A stretch of DNA of 40,628 bases, taken from the NCBI GenBank assembly GCA_945952105.1, contig CAMFGZ010000035.1, positions 1 to 40,628 on the forward strand, read 5' to 3'. The position numbers and the translations under genes are program-made. Below, piece by piece: positions 23,532 to 32,860 of this stretch. Every line of letters starts with the position of its first letter. Position 1 is the first letter of the stretch. Source of the stretch: an uncultured Rhodospirillaceae bacterium (GTDB taxonomy: Bacteria; Pseudomonadota; Alphaproteobacteria; Reyranellales; Reyranellaceae). Below the pieces are notes generated by a model. It ran no database searches and had not been told where the DNA came from. It worked only from the letters and a program-made list of their open reading frames with translations.

Positions 23532-24376
23532 CGTGCCGCCGTCCCCTGCCCCATCGCACGCAGCGACTCACCGCGCAGGTAGGACCAGAGCCGCGACGTG
23601 ACGGCGCCGAAATCGGGACGCTCCGCGAGGCGCGAATCACGATCGCGCGGCCAGCCGGTCTCGACGATGTCGAGGAAGCGACCGGGTCGCGCCGACATCA
23701 CGCCGATGCGGTCCGACAGCAGGTTCGCTTCGTCGAGCGCATGAGTGATCAACAGCACCGTGGCCGAGGTCTCGCGCCACAGGCGCAGCAACTCGTCGCC
23801 CATAAGCAGGCGCGTCTGCTGATCGAGCGCGCCGAACGGCTCGTCGAGCAGGATCAGGCGCGGCTGCATCACCAGGGTGCGCGCGATGCAGACGCGCTGG
23901 CGCATGCCGCCGGAAAGCTGGCTGGGATAGGCACGGCTGAAATCGCGCAGGCCCATGAAGCCCAGAGCGAAATCGACCCGCCTCTTGCTTTCTGCGGCGT
24001 CGACGCCCGCCCGCCGCAGGCCGAAGGAGACGTTGTCCTCCACCGTGAGCCACGGAAAGCTGGCATCCTCCTGGAACACGACGCCGACACCGTCCGGCAC
24101 ATCGCCGCGCACCGACTTGCCCTCGAACTCGACCGTGCCAGCCGACGGCAAGGCCAGGCCCGCCAGGACATCGAGCAGGGTCGACTTGCCGCAACCCGAT
24201 GGCCCGACGACGCTGAAGAACTCGCCGGCCCGGAGGTCGAAGGAAATCGGGCCCAGCGCATGGACCTCGCCATGTCCCGCGCGCGGCGGGTAGACGCGCG
24301 TCACGCCCTCGAGACGCGCATGGACCTTGTGGGCGGCCGCATCGTCGACCGCCGCCAGACGCGGCGCGCCGGCCAT
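23528..24376 (-). CDS. ABC transporter ATP-binding protein (NitT/TauT type)
   Basis: A 282-residue ATPase with all motifs intact: Walker A GPSGCGKST (58-66), Q-loop VVFQEDASFPWLT around Q102, signature LSGGMRQR (154-161), Walker B LILLDEPFGALD (174-185) and the switch His in LLITHALDEA. It powers import by the two downstream permeases. The ATG at 24376 shares one base with the stop of the binding-protein gene. The open frame continues far upstream through that gene in another phase, which is a shadow and not a fusion. A C-terminal tail of about 40 residues extends past the core. Confidence 0.95.
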   Translation of the reverse strand: MAGAPRLAAVDDAAAHKVHARLEGVTRVYPPRAGHGEVHALGPISFDLRAGEFFSVVGPSGCGKSTLLDVLAGLALPSAGTVEFEGKSVRGDVPDGVGVVFQEDASFPWLTVEDNVSFGLRRAGVDAAESKRRVDFALGFMGLRDFSRAYPSQLSGGMRQRVCIARTLVMQPRLILLDEPFGALDQQTRLLMGDELLRLWRETSATVLLITHALDEANLLSDRIGVMSARPGRFLDIVETGWPRDRDSRLAERPDFGAVTSRLWSYLRGESLRAMGQGTAAR

Positions 24377-25362
24377 CACTGGGTCTTCGCCGTCTGCGGG
24401 ACGAACTGGGTATCGGTGGCCGCCTTCCAGTCCACGGGGAGCTGCAGCGCGCCGACCGAACCCAGCGCATCGGCCATCGACTGCATCAGCGGCATCGCGA
24501 GCTCGCCCTGGCTCCACCAGGTCGGGTTCATCTTCTTGATGTTGTTGATGGCGTTGGTCGTGACGTCGAGCGGCAGGTTGTAGGCCTTGGCGACGATCTC
24601 GGCGGCTTCCTTCGGATTGGCGTGCAGGAATTCCACACCCCTGCGCCGCGCGTCGATGACCGCCTTCAGCTTCGCGCCGTGCTTGGCGATCGCTTCGTCG
24701 GTCGCGATGCCGACTGTCTGGGCATAGGCCGGCAGCTTCTCGTCGAGCCAGCCCAGCGTCTTGTACTTGGTGCCGGCCTTTTCCTTCTGCGAGTAGATCG
24801 GCTCGGGGATGATGGCGACGTCGACCTTGTTGTGCTCGAGCGCCGTGAGGCCCGCGCCGAAATCGCCGATGGCGATCATCTTCACGTCGGAAGCGGCAAT
24901 GTCCCAGGACTTCAACGCCGAGAGCGTGATCGCCTCGCTGACCGACTTCGGCCGCGAGTAGACGAAGCGCTTGCCCTTGAGGTCGGCCGGCTTGTCGATC
25001 GCCTCGCCCGGACGCGTGACCCAGAAGGAGCTGCGACCGTTGGTGCCGCCGCTGATGATCTTGATGTTGAAGCCTTCCTTGATGGCGCTGAGTGCCGCCG
25101 GCAGCGCCACCTCGGCGAACAGCGTGTCGCCGGCCATCATGTTGCGGACCGACGTGCCGCCGCCCTTCGACGTCAGGATGCCCTTGATGTCGACGCCGGC
25201 CTCCTTGAAATAGCCCTTCTCCATCGCGATGGCGTAGGGCACGCCATAGAGCAGCGAACCGTAATGGGTGACGACGATGTCCTCGGCGCGCGCCGCCGTG
25301 ACCGACAGCAAGCCGAGGCTGGCAAACGCGAACGCACGAACGGCGGCCTTGAAAGCCCTCAT
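24376..25362 (-). CDS. ABC transporter substrate-binding protein (NMT1/SsuA-like)
   Basis: A 328-residue periplasmic binding protein and first gene of the operon. A signal peptide runs to ARA at about residue 26, followed by the family pattern VVTHYGSLLYGVPYAIAMEKGYF and, further on, KPADLKGKRFVYSR and DVAIIPEPIYSQ. It belongs to the group that binds sulfonates, nitrate, taurine and pyrimidine-like compounds; the ligand cannot be told. Start: two adjacent ATGs at 25365 and 25362, with GGAGG five bases before the second, which is therefore preferred. Gene order continues ATPase, permease, permease, GntR regulator, lyase. Confidence 0.92.
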   Translation of the reverse strand: MRAFKAAVRAFAFASLGLLSVTAARAEDIVVTHYGSLLYGVPYAIAMEKGYFKEAGVDIKGILTSKGGGTSVRNMMAGDTLFAEVALPAALSAIKEGFNIKIISGGTNGRSSFWVTRPGEAIDKPADLKGKRFVYSRPKSVSEAITLSALKSWDIAASDVKMIAIGDFGAGLTALEHNKVDVAIIPEPIYSQKEKAGTKYKTLGWLDEKLPAYAQTVGIATDEAIAKHGAKLKAVIDARRRGVEFLHANPKEAAEIVAKAYNLPLDVTTNAINNIKKMNPTWWSQGELAMPLMQSMADALGSVGALQLPVDWKAATDTQFVPQTAKTQ

Positions 25363-25423
25363 CATTCCCTCCCAGGGATGTTGCGGCCGACACGTCATGA
25401 GTCGGCTCTTCTATTGTTATGAC

Positions 25424-25452
25424 ATTAGGACATTCGAGCCGGAGCGAGTCAA
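25424..25452 (-). promoter_or_regulatory. Sigma-70-like promoter of the ABC/GntR/lyase operon, with possible operator
   Basis: On the minus strand TTGACT (25452-25447), a 17-bp spacer and CCTAAT (25429-25424) make a fair sigma-70 promoter about 62 bp before the start codon. Overlapping the -10 is the tandem AATGTCCTAATGTCAT (two AATGTC copies 8 bp apart, 25419-25434), a candidate site for the GntR/UTRA protein encoded in the operon. Both are pattern-based. Confidence 0.5.
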
Positions 25453-25569
25453 TCCGGCGCCGCATGGGTCACTCGCTGCGCAGAAATCCTCCGGCGGCCG
25501 TCGAGCGACGCGGGAACGCGCAACGCGGTTCGATTGCTCGGCCAAGACGCCACCGGTATCTTCAGCCCG

Positions 25570-26280
25570 GTGCCGGGTCCGATTCTCCGTTTCGTCGCGC
25601 TGCTGGTGATCCTCTGCCTCGCCTCGACGGCCGCGCAGGCCCAACGGCGCCAGAGGCAGGCACAGGCCGCGCAGGCGCAGAGCGGCAGCGTCTGGGAATC
25701 GCCCGCCGTTGCACTCGAGTACCGGATCGACAAGACCTGGTCGTTCCATCTCGATACCCAGCTGCGCTTCGATCAGAACATGAGCCGCCTGCGGACGCTG
25801 CAGGTCCGGCCGGGCTTCGAATACGCCCTCTCGCCCAACTGGGCGCTCGCCGCGGGCTATGTACAGTTCACCCGCTATCTTCCCGGTGCGCGACAGTCCC
25901 GCGGCCCCTTCCAGGACATCCTCTATCGCACGCGGATCGACGGGTTGCCGATCACGGGCCGGCTGCGCTGGGAGGAGCTGTTTTTCGACGACAGCCGACT
26001 GCTGGTGCGGAGTCGCGCGCTCGCCGGCGTGCGCATCCCGCTATGGCGCTCTCCCTGGGAACTCGCCCTGTCGGACGAAGTCTTCATCAACGTAAGCACC
26101 GACCGCCCGACCCGGACGCCGGGCTTCGCTCAGAACCGCGCCTTCATCGGCTTCGGCCGCCAGCTCACGGCCTGGGCCAAGGGCTCGCTCGGCTACGAGC
26201 TCGATTCGATCCGGACGCTCAACGGCACCTTCCGGAACGAACACAACATCAAGCTGAACCTGGCCTTCAGCCTGAACTGA
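25570..26280 (+). CDS. DUF2490-family outer-membrane-like protein
   Basis: A 236-residue protein, if the GTG at 25570 is the start. This gives a clean signal peptide (ILRFVALLVILCLASTAAQA) followed by a Gln/Arg/Ala-rich patch. A TTG at 25534 would add 12 residues. The mature part is a series of alternating amphipathic strands with periodic aromatic residues (TWSFHLDTQLRFDQN, NWALAAGYVQFTRYLPG, LGYELDSIRTLNGTF, IKLNLAFSLN) and ends in an aliphatic strand, as in DUF2490 proteins thought to form small beta-barrels. Role unknown. It is convergent with pqiA, overlapping it by 14 bp. Confidence 0.72.
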   Translation: MPGPILRFVALLVILCLASTAAQAQRRQRQAQAAQAQSGSVWESPAVALEYRIDKTWSFHLDTQLRFDQNMSRLRTLQVRPGFEYALSPNWALAAGYVQFTRYLPGARQSRGPFQDILYRTRIDGLPITGRLRWEELFFDDSRLLVRSRALAGVRIPLWRSPWELALSDEVFINVSTDRPTRTPGFAQNRAFIGFGRQLTAWAKGSLGYELDSIRTLNGTFRNEHNIKLNLAFSLN

Positions 26281-27634
26281 CGGTCGCCGCCCGTCGGTTG
26301 CTCCGGCTGGCCGCCGACGGCAGGGCCTGACGGTGCGGGTTGCGCGCGGCGGCATCCCACATCAGGCGTGGATCGAAGGCTTCCGCCGCGAAGATGGTCA
26401 CGATGACAACGGCACAGAAAGCGAGCGCCCCCATGCCCGGCTCGATGGTGACGGCTCGGCCGAACTGGACCAGCGCTCCGAGAAGCGATTCCATGAAGAT
26501 GTCGACCATCGACCAGCGGCCGATCCACGCGACGACGAAGTAGAGCCGCGTGCGCTGGCGCAGCAGCACGCCGGCATTCTCCGCCGTGCCGGTGAGCGAG
26601 GTCGCGCCGATCATGCTGACCAGGCCGATCAGCTTGAACAGGGGCACCAGGACGCTGGCGAAGAACACCAGCAGCGCCAGCGGGTACATTTTCGACGACA
26701 CCAGCTCCTCGACACCGCCCATGATGGTGCTGGGTGCGCCGGAGCCGAGCTGGATGACCGTCAGCACCGGATAGACGTTGGCCGGGATGTAGAGGATGAC
26801 ACCCGCGACCACGAGAGCCAGCGTGCGATTGAGACTGTCGGGCTTGCGCTCGTGCACGCGCGCACCGCAGCGCGGGCATCTTCCGTCATGCTCGGCCGGC
26901 ATGCAGACCAGCTTGCACTCCTCGCAGCCCGCGGCGCCCGGACGGTATTCGAGGCGCGCCTCCGCCGGCATCGGCGCATGGGTCTGGCCGCGCCGCTGGA
27001 TATCCTCCCACACCGCCTGCGGATCGAGCGCCAGTTCGGCCCACACGATCACGATGGTCAGGATGCCCAGCGCATAGACGGCCGGCCCCAGCTCGATCGT
27101 CACCAGGTCGCCGAGCTTGGTGTAGGCGACGAACACCCCCAGCAGCAGCACTTCCAGCATGGCCCAAGTGCCCATGCGGCGGGAAATGAGGAAGATTCCG
27201 CGCAGGTTGGGAGGCAGGGTCCGCATGCGGAGACCGATCAGCACGTAGAGCGTGCCCGCGAACTTGACGAGCGGCGCCAGCGCCGTCGTGAAGGCCACCG
27301 CAATGGCCAGCGGCCACAGTCCATGGCGCACCAGCTCGGCCGGCCCCGACAGCAGGCTGGTCTCGTGCACGATGCCGGCGGTCGACACTTTCATCAACAT
27401 CGACAGCCACAGCACCGCGAACAGGACCAGCGACGCGAAGGTGAGCGCCAGGCAATGGCCGGTCGGATCGGCGCGAGTCGCCCGGAGCTGGGTGCCGCAG
27501 CGCTCGCAATCGGATCGCATGTTCGCGGCCATCGCCGGCACGATCTGGAACAGTCCACAGCCCGGGCATTCGCGGAGCTGGGGTGGCGTGACCAGCGGAC
27601 CTGGATCCCGTCGCGCGGCGAAGGCCCGCAACAT
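26267..27634 (-). CDS. pqiA: Paraquat-inducible protein A family membrane protein
   Basis: A 455-residue inner-membrane protein made of two PqiA repeats, each with a zinc-ribbon-like four-Cys module and about four membrane helices. The first module has CPGC at 23-26 and CERC at 43-46; the second has CEEC and CPRC near 235-260. The second repeat includes DSLNRTLALVVAGVILYIPANVYPV, split by length here but typical. PqiA works with the MCE protein PqiB and lipoprotein PqiC, which form a lipid-transport bridge between the inner and outer membranes. It is the last gene of the pqiB-pqiC-pqiA set, 3 bp after pqiC. Confidence 0.92.
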   Translation of the reverse strand: MLRAFAARRDPGPLVTPPQLRECPGCGLFQIVPAMAANMRSDCERCGTQLRATRADPTGHCLALTFASLVLFAVLWLSMLMKVSTAGIVHETSLLSGPAELVRHGLWPLAIAVAFTTALAPLVKFAGTLYVLIGLRMRTLPPNLRGIFLISRRMGTWAMLEVLLLGVFVAYTKLGDLVTIELGPAVYALGILTIVIVWAELALDPQAVWEDIQRRGQTHAPMPAEARLEYRPGAAGCEECKLVCMPAEHDGRCPRCGARVHERKPDSLNRTLALVVAGVILYIPANVYPVLTVIQLGSGAPSTIMGGVEELVSSKMYPLALLVFFASVLVPLFKLIGLVSMIGATSLTGTAENAGVLLRQRTRLYFVVAWIGRWSMVDIFMESLLGALVQFGRAVTIEPGMGALAFCAVVIVTIFAAEAFDPRLMWDAAARNPHRQALPSAASRSNRRAATVSSG

Positions 27635-27637
27635 CGC

Positions 27638-28228
27638 TTACTGCAGCAGGCTGGCGATGCCGTCCGACAACTCGCCCAGCGCATCGCTCATGGCGGCGAC
27701 GTGACCCGGCGTGTCCGGTGTCGGCACCGGCCTGGTGATCGAAAAGTTGCGCGACGCCGTGCGGGTCGGCCGGTTGAACTGGATCGCGACCTGGGCCAGC
27801 AGAATGACGTTGCCCGACTTGTCGGCGTCGAACCGCTGGATGTCGATGCCAACCGTGGCAAAGGGATCCGTCGTGATCGAGCCGGCCTCGCTGTAGACTT
27901 GGCTGCCGGGCAGGCGCTGCGAGAGTTCGAGGACGATCGTGCGGCTGATCATGCCGCCGACCGGTTCGCCCCACCAGGCGTTCGAGCGGACGTCGAGCTT
28001 GAAGTCCTCGGTCGAGCGGACGATCTCCTTGCGGTCGAGATAGCCCGGCAGGCCGATGTCACGGATCTGCACGATGCGCGGTCCGCGCGACTGCACCGGA
28101 CCGGAGCGAACCGCCAGCGTGTAGAGGGTGGGCTCCGGCGAGGAGCCGCAGGCCTGGAGTGCCGGCGCGGCCAGCACCGGAAGGGCGAAGAAGCCGAAGC
28201 GGCGGCGGCCGAAGCGAGTGGAGATCAT
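27638..28228 (-). CDS. pqiC: PqiC-type outer-membrane lipoprotein
   Basis: A 196-residue protein with a signal peptide ending in a lipobox-like LQAC (lipid Cys at residue 27), followed by the ABC-type_auxiliary/PqiC domain: PTLYTLAVRSGP, IVQIRDIGLPGYLDRKEIV, and WWGEPVGGMISRTIVLELSQRL. PqiC docks the PqiB needle to the outer membrane in E. coli. Start overlaps the pqiB stop by 4 bp and the stop lies 3 bp before pqiA, so the three are translated together. Confidence 0.9.
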   Translation of the reverse strand: MISTRFGRRRFGFFALPVLAAPALQACGSSPEPTLYTLAVRSGPVQSRGPRIVQIRDIGLPGYLDRKEIVRSTEDFKLDVRSNAWWGEPVGGMISRTIVLELSQRLPGSQVYSEAGSITTDPFATVGIDIQRFDADKSGNVILLAQVAIQFNRPTRTASRNFSITRPVPTPDTPGHVAAMSDALGELSDGIASLLQ

Positions 28229-29946
28229 TCCTTACCCGTGTTGGTGCGGCCCTTGATCAGGGCCTCGGGGTGACGCGACAGGAGGTCGGCCAAAGCGCGG
28301 ATCGAGCGCGCGGCGTCGGTGATCTGCGGCAGCAGGCGGTCGAGGTCGCGATGGAACTTCGACGTGTCGCCGTAGCCCTTGTCGACCGAGCCGATCAGCT
28401 TGTTGGCCTTGGTGACGGCATCCTGGAGCTGCACGGCAATGTCGGGCAGGCGCTTCAGCGCCGGCGTGGCGTCCTTGTCGAGCTTGGCCGCGATGTCCTG
28501 CACGTCGATCATCGCCTTCTGGAGCGCGGCGAGGGTCGTCTTGATCTGCGGCCCGTTGATCGTCTGGTCGATGCCGGTGGCGGCGCTGAGCAGGCTGTTG
28601 CCGATCTTGTCGAAGTCGATGCGGTTGATCTTGCTCAAGAGCTCGCTGGCCGAGGCGGTGATGCTGTCGAAGCCGCCGATTTCGGCGGCCGGGATGACGT
28701 AGTGGTCGCCGATCTTTTCCAGTTCGCCCCCGGCGGCATCCGGCACCACCTCAAGCGAGATGATCTTGGAGTTGCTGATCAGGCTCGGTGCCTGGAGCGT
28801 GGCGCGCAGCCCGCGGTGGATCATCTCCTCCGCGATGTTGATCGGCTCCAGGCCCTGCGCCTTGGCGAGATTGCTGATGCGGCCAGCTTCGACACGATAG
28901 TGGATCGGCGCCACGACGCGATCCCTCTTCGGGTCATAGACCAGGCCGACGCGGGTGACCTCGCCGATCTTCAGCCCGTGGAACGTGACATCGGCGCCCT
29001 GGGTGACGCCGGCGACCGAGCCGGGAAAGTAGGAGATCAGCTTGATCTGCTGGCCGAAGCCCGCCGACTTGGCTTCCTCGATGTTGGCGTAGAGCTTGAA
29101 CCGCTGGTCGGGCGGGCTGATCGGCGCGGTCGAGTCGTGCGCGGTATCGAAGGCGATGCCGCCCAGCAGGATGGCGCGCAGCGACTCCATCTGGATGTTG
29201 ATGCCGTTGGCACCGAGCGAGACCGACAGGCCCGAAGCATTCCAGAAGTTGGAATCGTTGCGCACGTAGCGATCGAACGGCGCGCGCACGAAGGCGTGGA
29301 TGGCAACACGGCTGGCGAGATCGTGCAGGTCCCAGCCCAGCACCGTGCCGACCTCGATGTCGCGGAAGAAGACCGGCGCACCGAGGCTGATCGAGCCCAG
29401 CCGGTTGGTGTCGAGCCGGAAGGTGGTGCCCTTGACCGAGGCCTGAAGGATCGGCGGATCTTCCTGGCCCACGAAGGTGCGTGCCGCCGTTCCCTTCTCC
29501 TGGGAGGGGCGCATCCCGATGTAGGAGCCGGACAGGATGGTCTCGAGGCCGGAGATGTTGCCGGCGAAGAGCTGCGGCTTCACCACCCAGAAGATCGTCT
29601 TGTCGGTGAGAAGCGGCTCGGCCTCCTTCACCGTCTCGATCGTCACCAGCACCTTGGAGAGATCGGGCGGGATGGCGATCGACTTCACCGTGCCCATCAC
29701 GACGTTGCGATACTTGAGTTGCGACTGGCCCGCCGTGAGACCGGCCGCCGTGTCGAACGCCACGGTGATCGTCGGCCCGCGTTTGGAGAAGGTGTCCCAG
29801 GCGAGCCAGCCGGCGATCAGCGCCGTCAGGATCGGGACGATCCACACCAGCGGGATGCGGCGGCGATGGCGCACCGAGGCCGACGCGACGGGAGTGGCCG
29901 CGACGGGGGGGCTCGAAGCGGATCCAGACGGGGCTTGCTCGCTCAT
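28225..29946 (-). CDS. pqiB: PqiB-type MCE-domain lipid transport protein
   Basis: A 573-residue protein with a Ser/Pro/Ala-rich cytosolic tail, one membrane helix (about residues 31-50, IPLVWIVPILTALIAGWLAW) and three MCE domains. The domains start near GPTITVAFDTAAGLTAGQSQ, near GTTFRLDTNRLGSISLGAPV and near FKLYANIEEAKSAGFGQQI, and a long helical C-terminus follows. E. coli PqiB stacks three MCE rings and a coiled-coil needle to form a periplasmic lipid channel. Start: the ATG at 29946 has GAGGAA upstream; an earlier in-frame ATG at 30027 lies within ftsK. It follows ftsK by 28 bp, an unusual neighbour. Confidence 0.93.
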   Translation of the reverse strand: MSEQAPSGSASSPPVAATPVASASVRHRRRIPLVWIVPILTALIAGWLAWDTFSKRGPTITVAFDTAAGLTAGQSQLKYRNVVMGTVKSIAIPPDLSKVLVTIETVKEAEPLLTDKTIFWVVKPQLFAGNISGLETILSGSYIGMRPSQEKGTAARTFVGQEDPPILQASVKGTTFRLDTNRLGSISLGAPVFFRDIEVGTVLGWDLHDLASRVAIHAFVRAPFDRYVRNDSNFWNASGLSVSLGANGINIQMESLRAILLGGIAFDTAHDSTAPISPPDQRFKLYANIEEAKSAGFGQQIKLISYFPGSVAGVTQGADVTFHGLKIGEVTRVGLVYDPKRDRVVAPIHYRVEAGRISNLAKAQGLEPINIAEEMIHRGLRATLQAPSLISNSKIISLEVVPDAAGGELEKIGDHYVIPAAEIGGFDSITASASELLSKINRIDFDKIGNSLLSAATGIDQTINGPQIKTTLAALQKAMIDVQDIAAKLDKDATPALKRLPDIAVQLQDAVTKANKLIGSVDKGYGDTSKFHRDLDRLLPQITDAARSIRALADLLSRHPEALIKGRTNTGKE

Positions 29947-29974
29947 CGTTCCTCGTTCGCCCCAAGATGGGCGC

Positions 29975-32845
29975 TCAGCGCTCCCGGTCGTCGATGTCGC
30001 GGGCCAGGACTTCGCGCTTGCCGACATGGTTGGCGGAGCTGACGACGCCCTCGCGTTCCATGCGTTCGACGATGCGGGCAGCCCTGTTATAGCCGATCTG
30101 CAGGTAACGCTGGATGAAAGAAGTGCTGCACTTGCGCTCGCGCGCGACCAGGGCGATGGCCTGGTCGTAGAGCTGGTCGCTCTCGCCCTCCTCGCCGTCG
30201 CCGGGCAGGCCGGTGCCCTCGCCCTCGGACTCGGGATCGTCCGTGACCGCGTCGATATAGGCCGGCGCGCCCTGGGCGCGCAGGTGGCGGACCACCTCCT
30301 CGACCTCGCCGTCGCTCACGAACGGACCGTGTACGCGGGCGATCTTGCCGCCGCCGGCCATGTACAGCATGTCGCCCTGGCCCAGCAGCTGCTCGCCACC
30401 CTGCTCGCCCAGGATGGTGCGGCTGTCGATCTTGGACGTGACCTGGAAGGAGATGCGGGTCGGAAAGTTCGCCTTGATGGTGCCGGTGATGACGTCGACC
30501 GAGGGGCGCTGCGTGGCCATCACGACATGGATGCCGGCGGCGCGGGCCATCTGCGCCAGGCGCTGGACCGCGGCCTCGATCTCCTTGCCGGCGACCAGCA
30601 TCAGGTCGGCCATCTCGTCGATGATGACGACGATGAAAGGCAGCGGCCGGAGGTCGATCTCCTCGTCCTCGAAGGTGGGCTTGCGCGTCTCGGGATCGAT
30701 GCCGGTCTGCACCTTGCGGGTCAGCACGCCGCCCTTGCGCGCCGTCTCGGCGAGCTTCTCGTTGTAGCCCGCGATGTTGCGCACCGCGACCGCGCTCATC
30801 GCGCGATAGCGGTCTTCCATTTCGCGCACGACCCACTTCAGGGCCACGATCGCCTTGCGCGGTTCCGTGACGACGGGCGTCAGCAGGTGCGGAATGTCCT
30901 GATAGACGCTCAGTTCCAGCATCTTCGGGTCGATCATGATGAAGCGGCACTTGTCCGGCGGCAGCCGGTAGAGCAGCGACAGGATCATGGTGTTGACCGC
31001 CACCGACTTGCCCGAGCCGGTGGTGCCGCCGATCAGCAGATGCGGCATGCGCGCGAGGTCGGCGATCACCGGATCGCCGCCGATGTCCTTGCCCAGGGCC
31101 AGCGGCAGGCCGAGGCGATTGTCCTCGTACTGCTTGGTCGACAGGAGCTCGCGCAGGAACACTGTCTCGCGCTTGGCGTTCGGCAGCTCGATGCCGATGA
31201 CGTTGCGGCCCGGCACGGTCGCGACGCGCGCGGAGACCGCACTCATCGAGCGGGCGATGTCGTCGGCGAGGCCGATGACGCGGCTCGACTTGGTGCCCGG
31301 CGCCGGCTCGAGCTCGTAGAGCGTCACGACCGGACCCGGCCGCACCTTCACGATCTGGCCCTTCACGCCGAAATCGTCGAGCACCGTCTCGAGCAGGCGC
31401 GCATTCTGCTCCAGCGCCTCCTCGTCGATCTTGGGCTGGGCATTCACCCGCGAGGGCAGCGACAGGATGTCGAGCGGCGGCAGCTTGTATTCACCGACGC
31501 CGAGGTCGAGTTCGCGCTGGCCGGCCTTCGCGGCGCGCTTGCCCTGCGCCGCGGCGTTCTTGCGCGGCACGATCTTGACGGCCGGCTGGGCAGCGGCAAC
31601 CGGCGGCTGCTCGAGATCCAGCGCATTGTCGGGCGTGAACGGATTTTCGTCGGCCCGTTCGTCGATCTCTTCCTCGACCGCCGCCTGCGGCGGGGGCGGC
31701 GCAACGGCACGCGGAGGCGCCTCGAATTCCTCGTCGGCGAGCGGTTGCCGGTAGGTCTGTGGTTGCGTCGCGGCCTCGTGGCCGCCGAAGCCGGGTTCGA
31801 TGCGCTCCGCCGCCGATGCGGAGACCGGCGTGGAGCGGCGCATGAAGGGCTCGATCCGCAGGCCGCCGGTGAGGCGGCTGAGGAAGGTGCGCTCCTGCAT
31901 GCGCGCCGGCGCGGCTTCGTCGAGCACCGGCGAATGCATCCTCAACCCCTCGGGCGCGTCCGGGATGTCGTCGGCCGGACGCTCGATCGGCGCATAGGGC
32001 GCATCGACCAGAAGCGAATCGCGCGCCGGCATCGCCGTGCCTTCCTCGGGAATCTGCTCGTAGCGGTTCTCGAAACGCGCCGGATCGTACTGGCTGGCGT
32101 CGATCTCGCCCGGAATCTCGGCATAGCCGATATGGGGCGCCGGCGGCTCATTCTCCTCCTCGAGGGCCTGCGGCTTGCCACGCCACAGTCCCACGGCCGC
32201 GCGCGCCCCCCACATCGCCCACAGGAACGGCGCGCGCAGGATGCGGAAGATCAGCGGCAGGTCGGTGCGGTTCATGCCGAGCGCCGGCGCCATCGCGATG
32301 AAGGCGAGCGCCGCGGAGACCGGCTCGATCAGGGTGAGCGCGCCACCGCTCGAATGGGTCAGCACGAGTTCACGGAAGCGGCCGACCAGCGCGAGTCCGA
32401 CGAGTCCACCCGGCCCGGCATGGGTGGCGGCGCCGCCGACATCGCCCAGGCCGACGCAGGCCACGCTCATCATCAGAAGGGCGAGCAGCAGCAGCGAGAG
32501 CCGCAGGCCGAAGAAGCCGAGATGGTGCGTTCGCACCATGCGCACGCCCCAGGTGATGAAGGCCACCGGCGCCAGGATGATGGCGAGGCCGAACGTCTGC
32601 AGCAGCAGGTCGGAAATGTAGGCACCCGGCAGGCCGAGCAGGTTGTTCGGCGCGCGTGCCGTGGCGTGATTGAGCGAAGGATCGCCGGGGCTGTAGGTGA
32701 ACAGCGCCATCATCAGCATCAGGCCGAAGCCTGCCGTCGCAACGCCCACGATCTCCATCATGCGGCGGCGCAGGAAATCGCGCCCACCCTCCGGCAGGAT
32801 CGAGGTCCGGGGCTGCAACGCTGACGAGACGCTGAGCATGGCCAT
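29975..32845 (-). CDS. ftsK: DNA translocase FtsK
   Basis: A 956-residue septal DNA pump that clears and aligns chromosomes for XerCD recombination at division. The N-domain (about residues 30-215) has four membrane helices. A Pro/Ala/Glu-rich linker of about 250 residues follows. The motor has Walker A GGTTGSGKS (606-614) and Walker B VVIIDEMADL (D743/E744), with QRPSVDVITGTIKANFPTRI shortly after. The last 70 residues form the DNA-reading gamma winged helix (DQAIALVARERKCSTSFIQ, IGYNRAARIVERMEREG). Start is one of two ATGs, 32845 or 32839. It follows the aminotransferase gene by 15 bp and precedes pqiB. A very long frame on the opposite strand is a GC-driven shadow. Confidence 0.97.
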   Translation of the reverse strand: MAMLSVSSALQPRTSILPEGGRDFLRRRMMEIVGVATAGFGLMLMMALFTYSPGDPSLNHATARAPNNLLGLPGAYISDLLLQTFGLAIILAPVAFITWGVRMVRTHHLGFFGLRLSLLLLALLMMSVACVGLGDVGGAATHAGPGGLVGLALVGRFRELVLTHSSGGALTLIEPVSAALAFIAMAPALGMNRTDLPLIFRILRAPFLWAMWGARAAVGLWRGKPQALEEENEPPAPHIGYAEIPGEIDASQYDPARFENRYEQIPEEGTAMPARDSLLVDAPYAPIERPADDIPDAPEGLRMHSPVLDEAAPARMQERTFLSRLTGGLRIEPFMRRSTPVSASAAERIEPGFGGHEAATQPQTYRQPLADEEFEAPPRAVAPPPPQAAVEEEIDERADENPFTPDNALDLEQPPVAAAQPAVKIVPRKNAAAQGKRAAKAGQRELDLGVGEYKLPPLDILSLPSRVNAQPKIDEEALEQNARLLETVLDDFGVKGQIVKVRPGPVVTLYELEPAPGTKSSRVIGLADDIARSMSAVSARVATVPGRNVIGIELPNAKRETVFLRELLSTKQYEDNRLGLPLALGKDIGGDPVIADLARMPHLLIGGTTGSGKSVAVNTMILSLLYRLPPDKCRFIMIDPKMLELSVYQDIPHLLTPVVTEPRKAIVALKWVVREMEDRYRAMSAVAVRNIAGYNEKLAETARKGGVLTRKVQTGIDPETRKPTFEDEEIDLRPLPFIVVIIDEMADLMLVAGKEIEAAVQRLAQMARAAGIHVVMATQRPSVDVITGTIKANFPTRISFQVTSKIDSRTILGEQGGEQLLGQGDMLYMAGGGKIARVHGPFVSDGEVEEVVRHLRAQGAPAYIDAVTDDPESEGEGTGLPGDGEEGESDQLYDQAIALVARERKCSTSFIQRYLQIGYNRAARIVERMEREGVVSSANHVGKREVLARDIDDRER

Positions 32846-32860
32846 GCGCGTTAACGCTCC

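Noticed and set aside
23528..25465. A long minus-strand frame that could suggest a binding protein-ATPase fusion
   Set aside because: The binding protein is encoded in another phase and ends at 24376; the ATPase begins at its own ATG there.
29537..32824. A 1095-codon open frame opposite ftsK
   Set aside because: It mirrors the codon phase of ftsK, lacks any recognisable domain and is Arg/Asp/His-rich, as expected of a GC-driven antisense shadow.
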